Source: Streptomyces sp. NBC_01707
GTDB lineage: Bacteria; Actinomycetota; Actinomycetes; Streptomycetales; Streptomycetaceae
DNA length: 64,000 bases
NCBI RefSeq assembly: GCF_041438805.1
Contig: NZ_CP109190.1
Location: 434,001-498,000 of the forward strand
Reading direction: 5' to 3'
The stretch's first letter is position 1. Every line of letters begins with the position of its first letter. Made by a program: the position numbers and the translations under genes. The notes beneath the pieces were generated by a model. The model was not told the DNA's origin. It did no database searches and was given only the letters and a program-made list of their open reading frames with translations. This document shows positions 51,655 through 60,970 of the stretch, one piece after another.

Positions 51655-53172
51655 TCATGGGCCTGGCGAGGAGCCCGGCTTCTTCTCGTCGGCCCCGAGC
51701 CGCAGAGCGCTGTCCTGTGGCGTGACCGCCGAAAGCGGCGCTGCGATCTGTTCCAGCGACTTCTGTTCTGCGGCCACCGCGAAGAAGACGGCCACCAGGC
51801 CCGCGATCACCATCAGGGCCGCGCCCACGCAGAACGCGAGAGCGGCGTCCGCGACGACCCCGCTCTGCGTCAGGCCCGCGAAGAGCAGGGGGCCCGAGAT
51901 ACCGCCGGCCGCTGTCCCGATGGCGTAGAAGAAGGCGATCGCCATGGCCCGCGTCTCCATCGGGAAGATCTCACTGACCGTGAGGTATGCCGAACTCGCA
52001 CCCGCCGATGCGAAGAAGAGGACCACGCACCAGCACAACGTCATCGTGACGGCGTCGAGCCGTCCGGCATCGAACAGCCAGGCGGTGAGGAACAGGAGCA
52101 CTCCGGAGAGGATGTAGGTCCCCGCGATCATCGGCCGGCGGCCCCAGGTGTCGAAGAGACGGCCCAGGAACAGAGGGCCCAGGAAGTTGCAGAACGCGAT
52201 GGCGGCGAAGAAGTAGCCGGTTGTTCCGGTGGAGACGTCGAAGAACGTCACCAGAATCGAACCGAAGCCGAAAGTGATCGCGTTGTAGAGGAACGCCTGC
52301 CCGACGAAGAGCGCGAAACCGAGCGTCGCACGCTTGGGATAGTCACGGAAGACGGTCTTCCCGATCTCGATGAAACCGACGCTGCGTCGCTGTTCGACGG
52401 TGATCTCGCTCTCCGCCTCGGGGAGCGGGCGGCCTGTCTCCTCCTCGATCCCCCTTTCCACCTCGTCGACGAGCTTCTCCGCTCCCTCGGACTGTCCGTG
52501 GATGAACATCCATCGCGGGCTTTCCGGCACATGACGGCGTACCAGAAGGATGACCAGTCCCAGAACGACGCCGAGGGCGAACGTCAGCCGCCAGCCGACG
52601 TCCTTGGGGAAGATGTCGGTATCGAGTGCGAGCACCGACAGGAGCGCACCACCCATCGCACCCAGCCAGTAACTGCCATTGATGATCAGGTCGACGCGGC
52701 CCCGGAACCGGCTGGGGATCAACTCGTCGATGGCGGAGTTGATGGCCGCGTACTCGCCGCCGATACCGAACCCGGTCAGGAAGCGGAAGAGGAAGAACCA
52801 CCAGACGGAGAAGGAGATGGCCGTGAGCGCGGTCGCCGCGAGATAGACGGCCAAGGTGATCAGGAAGAGCTTCTTGCGGCCGTAACGGTCCGTGAGCCAG
52901 CCGAAGAAGAGAGCGCCCGAGCAGGCGCCCGCCACGTAGAGCGCTGCCGCGACACCCGTGACCTGGGCGCTGCTGATCGGCAGGCCGCTGCCGGCTTCGG
53001 AGAGTCGGCCGGCAATGTTCCCGACAACCGTGACTTCCAGGCCGTCGAGGATCCAGACGGTGCCCAGGCCGATCACGATCATCCAGTGCCATCGCGACCA
53101 CGGCAGGCGGTCCAGTCTCGCGGGAACCTTCGTCGTGACCGTTCCGGTGACTGCTCCTCCGACTCGGCTCAT
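51655..53172 (-). CDS. MFS transporter, sugar/organic-acid (AAHS/SP-like) type
   Basis: A 505-residue protein with twelve predicted helices. The first cytoplasmic loop is GWLTDRYGRKKLF (the MFS D-R-x-G-R-K signature). FRFLTGFGIGGEYAAINSAI, VPESPRWMF and FLGRLFDTWGRRPMI match the sugar/aromatic-acid transporter subgroup. The central loop and C-terminus are long and charged. The substrate is unknown; no catabolic genes adjoin. AGGAGG lies nine bases before the ATG at 53172, which suits the family N-terminus better than upstream starts. Confidence 0.92.
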   Translation of the reverse strand: MSRVGGAVTGTVTTKVPARLDRLPWSRWHWMIVIGLGTVWILDGLEVTVVGNIAGRLSEAGSGLPISSAQVTGVAAALYVAGACSGALFFGWLTDRYGRKKLFLITLAVYLAATALTAISFSVWWFFLFRFLTGFGIGGEYAAINSAIDELIPSRFRGRVDLIINGSYWLGAMGGALLSVLALDTDIFPKDVGWRLTFALGVVLGLVILLVRRHVPESPRWMFIHGQSEGAEKLVDEVERGIEEETGRPLPEAESEITVEQRRSVGFIEIGKTVFRDYPKRATLGFALFVGQAFLYNAITFGFGSILVTFFDVSTGTTGYFFAAIAFCNFLGPLFLGRLFDTWGRRPMIAGTYILSGVLLFLTAWLFDAGRLDAVTMTLCWCVVLFFASAGASSAYLTVSEIFPMETRAMAIAFFYAIGTAAGGISGPLLFAGLTQSGVVADAALAFCVGAALMVIAGLVAVFFAVAAEQKSLEQIAAPLSAVTPQDSALRLGADEKKPGSSPGP

Positions 53173-53627
53173 GGAACTCTGCCTCCTCACAGGGCGGCCT
53201 GCGTCGCCGCCCTTGGCGCCGAGGCCGGGTACCCCGGGTCCAAACGGATAAACAGCACCATGAAGCAATGCCTTGCTGGGGAGGCGCGCCGGTCAACGTG
53301 GAGAGGGATACTCCCTGACCAGATCCTGTCCGGTCGGGCTTCGCAGGCCTCGGGAACCACGTACACGTCTGCTCCAGCGCGTAGCGGTTCGCCCACGAAC
53401 ACACGAACCGATGCGTGCCGACGCTCGTCCCGGGACTGACCACCGGTGTCGACATCCTCAGCCACGAGGCCCTCGACTCCCCGTCACGGTCCAGGACGGT
53501 CGGGCACTACGCGACCGTATCCGGGTGGGGCGTACGCAGGCGGAGAGCCGGAGTGTACCCACGGCGACGCCTGCCCCCGAGTCACCGTCCGTCGTTCCGG
53601 CCATGCCGCTCGGAGGCCCGGCGGCGT
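53173..53627. other. Intergenic, no convincing gene
   Basis: About 455 bases between two minus-strand genes. A minus-strand frame from 53465 reads RVFVGEPLRAGADVYVVPEA, but it overlaps the MFS start and has no ribosome site. I leave it out as a gene. Confidence 0.4.
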
Positions 53628-54563
53628 TCAGCGCGGAATCACCCAACTCGGCGCCCAGGTCCCGGCGGCGTCGTGGCCGGCCGTTGTGGTGGCGAGGTGG
53701 GCGCGGAGGGTGGTCAGCGCTGGGTGAGGGTTGTCGCGGTGCCAGAGGAGCGAGTGCGGGTAGACGGGCGTCGGGTCGGTCACCGGGATGCGGCGGAGGC
53801 CGTGGCCGGCCGGCCAGACGAGGCGGGTGTGCTCGCCCATGAAGGTGGCCAGGGCCGGGGTGTCGGCGATGGTGTCGAGGAGAGCGTCGGAGCCGAAGTT
53901 GGGTCCGGTCGCCTCGATGGTGAGGCCGAACTCGGCGACGAGGTCGTCGTAGTAGGCGGCCCACTCCGTACCTGGGACGATGCCGGGCATCCAGATCCGG
54001 TGCCCGGCGAGCTGAGCGAGGGGCACTGACCGGGCGCCCGCCAGCGCGTGGGCGGGGCCGGTGAGGAGCTGGAGCGGCTCATCGAGCACCCGTACGGATT
54101 CGATGTCCTCGGGAAGGGGCCGGCCGGGCACGGCGACGGCGCGGAAGGACGCGTCGATCGCACCGGACCGGATGGCGGCGACGGCCGTCTCGATGTCGAA
54201 CAGCATCACCACGTCGAGGTCGATCTCGGGGTGTGCGCGGTGGAAACCGCGCAGCAGGCCCGCCGCCGCGCCGCGCGAGGCGATCACGTCGACGCGCAGC
54301 GGACGGCGGCCGGTGCGCACGGACGCGACCGCGCGCTCGGCGACGCGCAGCAGCTCGCGCGCATGGGGCAGGAACGCCTGCCCGTCGATCGTCAGCTCGG
54401 CGCCGCGCGCGGTGCGGGTGAACAGCCGCACGCCGAGGGTGCGCTCCAGCGCGGCGATGCGCTTGGAGACGGCCTGCTGGGTGACCGCCAGCTCGGCGGC
54501 GGCCTCCTGGAACTGCCCAGCGTCGGCTGCGGCGACGAAGGTCCGGACGGTGTCGAGATCCAT
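53628..54563 (-). CDS. LysR-family regulator
   Basis: A 311-residue LTTR. The winged helix-turn-helix at 1-60 (DLDTVRTFVAAADAGQFQEA, QQAVSKRIAALERTLGVRLF) is followed by a two-lobed effector-binding domain. It is divergent from an MFS exporter across 134 bases containing a palindrome and repeated half-sites, so autoregulation and control of the exporter are likely. The effector is unknown. Confidence 0.92.
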   Translation of the reverse strand: MDLDTVRTFVAAADAGQFQEAAAELAVTQQAVSKRIAALERTLGVRLFTRTARGAELTIDGQAFLPHARELLRVAERAVASVRTGRRPLRVDVIASRGAAAGLLRGFHRAHPEIDLDVVMLFDIETAVAAIRSGAIDASFRAVAVPGRPLPEDIESVRVLDEPLQLLTGPAHALAGARSVPLAQLAGHRIWMPGIVPGTEWAAYYDDLVAEFGLTIEATGPNFGSDALLDTIADTPALATFMGEHTRLVWPAGHGLRRIPVTDPTPVYPHSLLWHRDNPHPALTTLRAHLATTTAGHDAAGTWAPSWVIPR

Positions 54564-54579
54564 GCAGATACCCTAGGGG

Positions 54580-54631
54580 CACAACCATTGGTTGTGGCTG
54601 ACGGCTCCGTGGTTGTTTGATTCCTGGTTGT
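54580..54631. promoter_or_regulatory. LysR-type operator cluster
   Basis: CACAACCA-T-TGGTTGTG (54580-54596) is a perfect palindrome with the T-N11-A frame of LysR boxes. Two further TGGTTGT half-sites lie at 54610-54616 and 54625-54631, spaced 21 and 15 bases apart, on the same face of DNA for the first interval. The cluster lies between the LysR and MFS starts. Confidence 0.8.
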
Positions 54632-54697
54632 GGCACTCGCTTTGATGCTTCCGATCACGGATCGGTTGTGCAGGGTGAGTGGCGAGGGGCATCGGAC

Positions 54698-55969
54698 ATG
54701 AGGAGCGGGCGCCGACTGGGAGATCTGCTCGGACATCGGCTGGGGCCGCGGTTCGGGTGGCTCTGGGGAGCGTACGGGACCAGCGCGCTCGGCACGTGGC
54801 TCGCGTTCGGCGCGTTCCCGCTGATCGCCATCCGGGTGCTGCACGCCGGACCGGCAGAGGTCGCCGCGCTCTCCTCGGTGGGGGCTGCGGTGGGCGCGGC
54901 CGCGGCGGTGCCGCTCGGCCCGTGGGTGGAGTTCCGCCGCAAGCGGCCGGCGCTGATCGCGATGGACCTTGTGCGGTTCGCGGCGCTGCTGACGATCCCC
55001 GCCGCGTTCGCACTCGGCGTCCTCACATTCCTACAGCTTCTGCTGGTCTCGGTCGTCGTCGCGGCGGCCGACATCACCTTCCGCGCCGCCTCCGGCGCGT
55101 ACCTGAAGACGCTGCTGCCGGCCGAGGACCTGCTCGTCGCCAACGCCCGGTTCGAGTCCACGGCCTGGACGACCACGATCATCGGACCGCCGCTGGGAGG
55201 CGCGGCGATCGGGCTCCTCGGTCCGGTGGCGACGGTGGTGGTCGACGCGGTCAGCTACCTGCTCTCGGCCCTGGGTATCCGCGCGACGGGCGGGCACGAA
55301 CCGCGACCCGGGCGCCGGAAGGCCGCGCGCATGCGGGCCGGGGACCTGCTCGACGGGTGGCGGTACATCCTCGCCGACACGACGCTGCGGCCCCTGTTCT
55401 TCAACACCGCCTTGTTCAACGGCCTGGTGATGGCAGCCGAGCCGCTGCTGGCGGTCCTGATGCTCGGCCGACTCGGGTTCGCACCGTGGCAGTACGGCCT
55501 CGCCTTCGCCGCGCCCTCGATCGGCGGGCTGCTCGGTTCACGGCTGGCCCGGCCGCTCGCCAGCCGGTTCGGGCAGCACCAGGTCCTGGTCACGGCCGGG
55601 GCTCTGCGCGCGATCTGGCCCGTCGGCCTGGCCTTCCTGGGGCCGGGCACCGGCGGGCTGTTGCTGGTGATGGGCGTCGAGTTCGGGCTCATCTTCTGCT
55701 GCGGGGTCTTCAACCCCGTCTACACCACGTGCCGCCTCGAACGCACCGCGACCGACCGGGTCGCCCGCACGCTGTCCGCCTGGGCGGTGACGACCAAGGC
55801 CATGACCGCACTCCTGACAGCCGTCTGGGGCGTGCTGGGCGTGCTGCTCGGCCCACGCACAGCCATCGGCCTGGCCGGCGTCCTCCTTCTGGCGACTCCG
55901 CTGCTGCTCCCCCGCCGCGCGGCGGAGGCGCCTCTCTCCGAGCCGGAGCCGACACCGAGCCCCACCTGA
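54698..55969 (+). CDS. MFS exporter (drug-efflux type)
   Basis: A 423-residue protein with about twelve helices. N-terminal half: WLWGAYGTSALGTWLAFGAF, PLGPWVEFRRKRPALIAMD (loop 2-3 with RRKR), LLVSVVVAAADITFRAASG. The pattern is that of MFS_3-type (enterobactin/macrolide exporter-like) carriers. A long intracellular loop follows helix 6. GAGGGG precedes ATG 54698 by eight bases. Divergent from LysR, it is the obvious target gene. Confidence 0.9.
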   Translation: MRSGRRLGDLLGHRLGPRFGWLWGAYGTSALGTWLAFGAFPLIAIRVLHAGPAEVAALSSVGAAVGAAAAVPLGPWVEFRRKRPALIAMDLVRFAALLTIPAAFALGVLTFLQLLLVSVVVAAADITFRAASGAYLKTLLPAEDLLVANARFESTAWTTTIIGPPLGGAAIGLLGPVATVVVDAVSYLLSALGIRATGGHEPRPGRRKAARMRAGDLLDGWRYILADTTLRPLFFNTALFNGLVMAAEPLLAVLMLGRLGFAPWQYGLAFAAPSIGGLLGSRLARPLASRFGQHQVLVTAGALRAIWPVGLAFLGPGTGGLLLVMGVEFGLIFCCGVFNPVYTTCRLERTATDRVARTLSAWAVTTKAMTALLTAVWGVLGVLLGPRTAIGLAGVLLLATPLLLPRRAAEAPLSEPEPTPSPT

Positions 55970-56077
55970 CGGGCCGCCAGGACATGTCCGGGCGATCCAG
56001 GGACCGTGCCGGTCACCACCGTCAACGGGTGGAAACAACTGGAATTGCGGTGTACTCAGTCGTTAACCTCACCCTCC

Positions 56078-56509
56078 ATGAACAGGCGTCAGCGGAAGAA
56101 GTTGTCCAGGCACCTCTTCGTAGCGGTCCTGATGGGCGAGACCGCGCGCGTGAAGACGTTGTTGCAGGCTGGAGCCGATCCGGAGCTGGTGGACAGCGAG
56201 GGCACCACCCCTCTGTATGTGGCATCCGTGAATGGAGAAGCCGAGGTCGTCCGCCTGCTCCTGGCGGCCGGGGCCTCGCCGGACACCGAGAGCAACGGAC
56301 TCGGCTCGGAAGGTACGCCGCTGTGTGCAGCCGCATGCTGGGGGCACACCGAAGCGGTGCACGCCCTGCTGACGCGCGGCGCGGATCCGAACATGCATGA
56401 AGATCACGGCACGGGCCGCTCCCCCCTCGCATGGGCGATCGACGGCCCCCACCCCGAAACAATCGCTCTCCTCACCGCAGCCGGAGCAACCCGCGTGGAA
56501 ACTGCATAG
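56078..56509 (+). CDS. Ankyrin-repeat protein
   Basis: A 143-residue protein of four ankyrin repeats: VAVLMGETARVKTLLQAGAD, GTTPLYVASVNGEAEVVRLL, GTPLCAAACWGHTEAVHALL, RSPLAWAIDGPHPETIALL. It should act as a protein-binding scaffold in the cytoplasm. ATG 56078 begins MNRRQRKKLSRH; no ribosome site is visible. The partner is unknown. Confidence 0.88.
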   Translation: MNRRQRKKLSRHLFVAVLMGETARVKTLLQAGADPELVDSEGTTPLYVASVNGEAEVVRLLLAAGASPDTESNGLGSEGTPLCAAACWGHTEAVHALLTRGADPNMHEDHGTGRSPLAWAIDGPHPETIALLTAAGATRVETA

Positions 56510-56696
56510 CATCAGCATCCGCCATCAGGACTCCAGCCAGCTCGACAGATTTCCGCACAACTCAACCCCGGTTGGGCAGGTCTTCGCCTTTGTGACGGCG
56601 GTGGGGCGTCAGGCTCCCGGCGTCCGGACAGCCACCCTGGGCGATCGTCAAGATCTTGCCGAAGGCGACCTTCTCGCCGGACTCCTCCCTGCGTGA

Positions 56697-57062
56697 TCAA
56701 CTCGTTTCGGCGCCCGGTGCTGTCTTGGCTTCGAGCAGTTGGCGGAGGAAGCGGATCTCGGCGATCAGGCGCGGTACGTCCTGGCGGGCGTTGGCGATGA
56801 ACTGGGCGTTCTCGTCCCAGCGTGCGTCTGCGACGTCGACATAACGCGGCTGCTGGACGAGGGTCGCGGCCACGATCTGTTGGTGATCGAAGTCCGGCCA
56901 GCGTTCGGCGCGCCCGGTGTCGGGAAGGGTACTGACGGCGACGAAATTCATGGCCCAGTCGTCGTCGAGTATCCGGACGTACCACGGACCTGGGGTCGTA
57001 GCCTCGGTGAGTTCCTCGATCTCGGCGAGTTCCTCGTCGGTCAGTGGTTCGGGTGCGTCCAT
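56697..57062 (-). CDS. Uncharacterised phage-like protein
   Basis: A 121-residue acidic protein. TPGPWYV near residue 24 and a C-terminal FIANARQDVPRLIAEIRFLR are the Ea22/phage-type pattern (ATPGPW...FIA.AR.D...L). The role of these proteins is unknown. An AGGAG site is present but 11 bases upstream of the ATG. It lies beside a degenerate tRNA-like sequence. Confidence 0.75.
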   Translation of the reverse strand: MDAPEPLTDEELAEIEELTEATTPGPWYVRILDDDWAMNFVAVSTLPDTGRAERWPDFDHQQIVAATLVQQPRYVDVADARWDENAQFIANARQDVPRLIAEIRFLRQLLEAKTAPGAETS

Positions 57063-57181
57063 CAGCCTGCCAGCTCCTCATGTTCGACCAGGTACCCCTG
57101 CGCGGACCGCACATCGGCGGGTCCCGGCCGACCCGATGAGTTGAAGGCCATGGCCACTCAGACCGCAGCCAAGGGCAGACG

Positions 57182-57262
57182 GGATGCGGCCGACCGGATT
57201 CGAACCGGTGTCCTCCCACATGCGGTGAAGGCGCGACAACCACTGCGCTACGGGCCACATCC
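57182..57262 (-). tRNA. Degenerate tRNA-like sequence
   Basis: The minus strand shows a perfect T-arm (ACCGG-TTCGAAT-CCGGT) and acceptor-like pairing of GGATGTG with CGCATCC or, alternatively, GTGGCC with GGCCGC. The D-arm GCGC...GCGC is present. The anticodon arm is irregular (CCTTC, a ten-base loop, GGAGG) and lacks T33. It is probably a tRNA pseudogene or an unusual tRNA; the identity is unclear (CAT or GCA could be read). CCA is not encoded. Confidence 0.5.
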
Positions 57263-57664
57263 CGCTCGGGATCGTACAAGCCACCTGCGCTTCGCCGCTT
57301 TCGAATTATCGAAGGCGACGGCGGGTCGCTCGGCATGACCACGCCATCGGGGCTGAGCCAGAAACCCGTTCTGGTGGGCAGAGCCGGTGAGACGGACGAA
57401 CTGCGCCGCAGACAAGCCCATCGCTAAGGGCAGCGACCCGTGCAGGGGCAGGCACCGCCGCCATGCCGGGCGGGCGTCCGCGGTCGGACGCCCCGGCACC
57501 CACATGTCGTGTTCCCCGAGGTCCACCCTGACCAGATGGTCTTGCCGGCCCGTCGTCGGGATCTGCTTGAGTCGGAACGGACATGTGGTCGGGTCCGGAG
57601 CCGGCGGTGATCCGCCCGGCGAAGCCCCGACATTCGTGCGCTGGGCCGACCGTGACGGGCAGGT
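57263..57664. other. Region with a weak minus-strand coding trace
   Basis: About 400 bases. A minus-strand frame from GTG 57526 reads DLGEHDMWVPGRPTADARPA and AMGLSAAQFVRLTGSAHQNG, and its composition is plausible. It runs into the tRNA-like sequence and has no ribosome site or family, so a relic is more likely. Confidence 0.3.
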
Positions 57665-57940
57665 CTATCGGGGTTCATGGGCTGCCAACCGGCAGGCGCC
57701 GTTGGCAGCGCCCCCCGGCACTCCGGCGTCGGTCAGCCCGTTCACACAACCCTGCAGGTCGCCGCTCACACCACGGTGGCACGCCGTCGTGACGGCGTCG
57801 GTTGCGCCGACACCCGCCTGGGCGGCCATGTTTGTGCAGGCGGGGATGTCCGCATGGGCGGCGGGGGCGGTGAGAGCGGTGGCGCCGAGCGTGAGGGCAA
57901 TGCCGGTGATGAGACCGGCGACGCGGGTCGACGTGCGCAT
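57665..57940 (-). CDS. Small secreted cysteine-containing protein
   Basis: A 91-residue protein: signal peptide (TRVAGLITGIALTLGATALT, cleavage near AHA) and a ~60-residue mature peptide with four cysteines (IPACTNM, TACHRG, QGCVNG, GACRLA), enough for two disulphides. AGGT precedes the ATG. Function is unknown; the size and cysteines suit an extracellular peptide, inhibitor or coat component. Confidence 0.75.
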   Translation of the reverse strand: MRTSTRVAGLITGIALTLGATALTAPAAHADIPACTNMAAQAGVGATDAVTTACHRGVSGDLQGCVNGLTDAGVPGGAANGACRLAAHEPR

Positions 57941-58640
57941 GTGACGTACCTGCTTTCCGGGATTGCACGCGGCCCGGCCTCAGCAGTGCCCGAACCGTGT
58001 GGGAACGGCGCCGAGCGTCGCTCGGCGACGACTTGACGTCTCCTTCGGTGTTGGAGCAGCCGTGCGGCTACCACGACGTGACGGGAGCTCGACGGTGTAC
58101 TGGCCGTTCGCACCGATCCCGGATTCCTTGAACTTGCAGTTCTAGCTGGTGCCCATGGGAGTCCCGCCCCTGGGAGGGGTGTTGGGGAGCCGCCCACGGC
58201 ATCCGGCCCCGGAGTGGCCGCGTGGGATCGACCGCAGGCCGGTGCGTGACCTGTAGTGAGACGGATACCACCGCAGTGTGCTGCGGAGGCGCGCCACCTG
58301 CTGCTACCACCGTACGACGGGGGGCGCCTCGCCACGAGCCGATCGGGATCGATGGCCGCCGGGCACGCTGTGTGCACAGCCGGCCACACAGTCGCCGGAG
58401 GCCGGTAGGCCGACGTGGCGAGGGGCGAACTCGGTCGGCGGGCGGCGCTGTCGCGTCCGGGCGGCACCTGAGGCCCCGTCGCCAGGACGCCTCGTGGCCA
58501 GAATCGGCGGGAGCCGCGGCCTTGGCTCTGTTCGGCGGGTCTTGCCGGGCCCGCGCGCCAGAAGCGGCTGGAATCTCCCCCAGGAGGAGGTCCTACCGTC
58601 CAGACCGACCGCACAGGCGATGCTTCGAAAGAGGTCTGTC
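57941..58640. other. Intergenic, no gene supported
   Basis: About 700 bases. A plus-strand reading ending at 58145 (STVYWPFAPIPDSLNLQF) looks like the end of some exported protein, but the frame before it is not convincing. Promoters for the two flanking genes should be here. Confidence 0.4.
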
Positions 58641-59381
58641 ATGACGACGTTTCTGCTGGTCCCGGGGCTTTTCATGGGTGGCTGGGCCTGGGAGGCGGTG
58701 GCCGCCGAGCTGACCGCGCAAGGGCACCGGGCGTTTCCGGTCACTTTGCCCGGCATGGCCGAGCGAGCGGCGGAGGACCTCTCCGGCGTCGGGCTGGGCG
58801 AGCACACCGACGCCGTGGCGGCGCTGCTCGACGCGGAGGGCCCGGGAATTGTGCTGGTGGCGCACAGCTACGGCATCTTCCCCGCCCTCGCGGCGGCCGA
58901 CCGGCGTCCCGGGCAGGTCGCCCGGGTGGTGTGCGTGGACACCGGCTTCCCGGAGCCGGGTGAGTCGGTGGTGACTCAGATGCCGCAGCTCGCTCTGCTG
59001 GACCGCGCCATCGGCGGTGTCATCCCGGTGCCTGAGGAGATCCCGGCGGTGCACGCCGTCCCGTCGACGGAGCGGGAGCGCTACCACCGCCTGGCCACCC
59101 CGCACCCGGTCCGGACCGTCACCGAACCGATCGAGCTGACCGGTGCCTGGCTCAAGCTCCCGACCACCGGGGTGTTCTGCCTCGCGAACGGCCTCAGCCT
59201 GGAGTTCGCCCGCGCACTGCACGGCACCGGCCTGCCGCGGTTCGCCAAGCTCGCCGAGCCCGGAGTCACCTTCTTCGAACTGGCCACCGGCCACTACCCG
59301 ATGCTCTCCACCCCGGTGGAGCTGGCCGACATCCTGGTGCGCGCCGCGGCCGACGAGGGCGTCGGCCTGTACGAAGGCTGA
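58641..59381 (+). CDS. Alpha/beta hydrolase (salicylate-esterase/haloperoxidase-like)
   Basis: A 246-residue protein: LLVPGLFMGGWAWEAV, nucleophile S76 in AHSYGI, TGHYPMLSTPVELAD near the C-terminus with the His. The plan fits plant methylesterase-like bacterial hydrolases. AAAGAGGT precedes the ATG. It has no signal peptide. The substrate is unknown. Confidence 0.9.
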   Translation: MTTFLLVPGLFMGGWAWEAVAAELTAQGHRAFPVTLPGMAERAAEDLSGVGLGEHTDAVAALLDAEGPGIVLVAHSYGIFPALAAADRRPGQVARVVCVDTGFPEPGESVVTQMPQLALLDRAIGGVIPVPEEIPAVHAVPSTERERYHRLATPHPVRTVTEPIELTGAWLKLPTTGVFCLANGLSLEFARALHGTGLPRFAKLAEPGVTFFELATGHYPMLSTPVELADILVRAAADEGVGLYEG

Positions 59382-59402
59382 CCGTCCGTCGACCAGAGGC
59401 TG

Positions 59403-59708
59403 GTGAGCGTTCATGGTCACCCACTTCGGCCGGGACGGATGCTCGACGCGGTCGCCCGGTTGATGCGCCGGCTCGGGGCCACGGTCATGCTTCAGGAAGA
59501 TGTCGCATTGATCCTCGAGGGCGGACGGTCGGACGACCTGCCGGAGGATCTTCGAACGGCTGTGGACGTCATGGACTTCTGCGGTGCGGCGACAGCGACC
59601 GTCCCAAACCACATAGGAGCATGTACTTCCGGTTGCCCCTATGAGCTCGTACAAGATCATGTTGCTGACACGGACTCGGCGCGACCCGCGGACCAGCTCC
59701 AGCTGTAG
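59403..59708 (+). CDS. Possible small protein
   Basis: A 101-residue reading from GTG 59403 with GC-rich third positions in its first two thirds: DAVARLMRRLGATVMLQEDV, LPEDLRTAVDVMDFCGAATA. It begins 21 bases after the hydrolase stop and could be co-transcribed. No ribosome site and no family are recognised. Confidence 0.35.
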   Translation: MSVHGHPLRPGRMLDAVARLMRRLGATVMLQEDVALILEGGRSDDLPEDLRTAVDVMDFCGAATATVPNHIGACTSGCPYELVQDHVADTDSARPADQLQL

Positions 59709-59758
59709 GAACCGGTTTGCACCGGGCGTTGTCAGGGGCATCAGGCACACTGCGCCGT

Positions 59759-60676
59759 ATGAACTCGGTGACCGCGCACGACTACGCCTGGATCCGCACC
59801 TCGCCGCTCTTCCGCCACGCGATGGAGAGCGGATACACCCTGACACTTGTACGGGGGCGGACCCCGCGCGAGGTGCTGCGCGCGATGGAGGCGGAACCGC
59901 GCGGCACCGGGGAGGGAACGGCTGGGCTGATCGAGGCGGAGGACGCCCACCGCGCCGAGGTGGACTACGACTACTGGGACGAGTCCTACGTCGCGGGCGC
60001 CTTCAGCACTCCGGGCGAGAACGGCGACTGGACACTCGTCCTCGGCTTCGACGGTGGCCTGGGGATCGCGGGCCCGTGCGTGGAGACGCTGTCGAAGGGC
60101 GGCCGGGCCGTGGCGCACTCGACCAACGGCGGCAATCCCATCGACCTCTTCCACTGGTTCGAGGACGGTGAGCTCCGTACGACGTTCGAGGGCCCCTCGT
60201 CGCGCGACGGCAACACCCCCGATGAACTGGTCCCGCTGCTGCGGGAAGTCGGCTTCCCCCTCACCCCCGAGGGAGAGCACGACGAGCGTGCCCCGGACGT
60301 CGACCGGAAGGCGGCGGTCCTCGCTCTGGCCGAGAGACTCACCGGCATACGCGTCACCGAATCCCTCCTCCAGGACGCTACGTACGAGCTGGGACTCGTC
60401 CCCGAACAGCCCGCCGAGGAGTGGACCGGCGTGGTCATCGACATCACCGATGCCCACGGGGAGCGCCTGTACAGGGAATGGACCTACGAGGAGATCGCGG
60501 CGGCGTCGGACCGCGCACGGGCGGAGGCAAACCCGCCGGTCGTGATCACCTACAACGAGCCGCCGGCCATGGGCCGTTCGGAGCACGAGACAGGTGAGTG
60601 GCGAGCGAGCGCGTGGAGGGTGCCCCGGGGCACTTGCTGTGGGCAGCCAGGAACGTCCGGAGAGACTGCACCCTGA
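59759..60676 (+). CDS. DUF6461-family protein
   Basis: A 305-residue soluble protein with the DUF6461 pattern: YAWIRTSPLFRHAMESGYTL, TLVLGFDGGLGIAGPCVETL, STNGGNPIDLFHWFEDGELR and TPDELVPLLREVGFPL. The family is abundant in Streptomyces and of unknown role, often near immunity-like genes. ATG 59759 has no clear ribosome site. The C-terminal ~40 residues are unusual and may be poorly conserved. Confidence 0.8.
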   Translation: MNSVTAHDYAWIRTSPLFRHAMESGYTLTLVRGRTPREVLRAMEAEPRGTGEGTAGLIEAEDAHRAEVDYDYWDESYVAGAFSTPGENGDWTLVLGFDGGLGIAGPCVETLSKGGRAVAHSTNGGNPIDLFHWFEDGELRTTFEGPSSRDGNTPDELVPLLREVGFPLTPEGEHDERAPDVDRKAAVLALAERLTGIRVTESLLQDATYELGLVPEQPAEEWTGVVIDITDAHGERLYREWTYEEIAAASDRARAEANPPVVITYNEPPAMGRSEHETGEWRASAWRVPRGTCCGQPGTSGETAP

Positions 60677-60915
60677 TTCCGTGATCACCACCCCGGAAAA
60701 TTGGCGCGCCCTGATCCCCCGTCGACTGCCGGCGTCGACGCCGGCGAGGCCATGAACGGAATTCCTTCTCGTTCCTCTCTGAAATCAGTCCCTTCGCTCT
60801 CCGCGCGCTCGTCGTCACGCCGGGGGTGCCATGCGGCACTCCGGCGTCGTCGTCACCTGGTCCCCTCAAGGCCGCAGACCACTGCCTGAGACCCAGGCCT
60901 TCGAAAGCCGGCCCG

Positions 60916-60965
60916 CCTCAGGGCGACCCCGGAAGGAAGGACAACCATCCGGGGCCGGCCTGAGG
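60916..60965. terminator. Hairpin between convergent genes
   Basis: CCTCAGGGCGACCCCGGA and TCCGGGGCCGGCCTGAGG pair with a few mismatches around 14 bases. It lies between the DUF6461 gene and the reductase that ends at 60971. The remaining 240 bases of the gap show no gene. Confidence 0.6.
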
Positions 60966-60970
60966 ATCGG

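Noticed and set aside
51514..53439. A 641-codon plus-strand frame
   Set aside because: Antisense shadow of the MFS transporter with a charged, repeat-like composition and no ribosome site.
53187..53465. Possible 92-residue minus-strand protein
   Set aside because: Overlaps the MFS upstream region, no ribosome site, and the C-terminal third is not protein-like.
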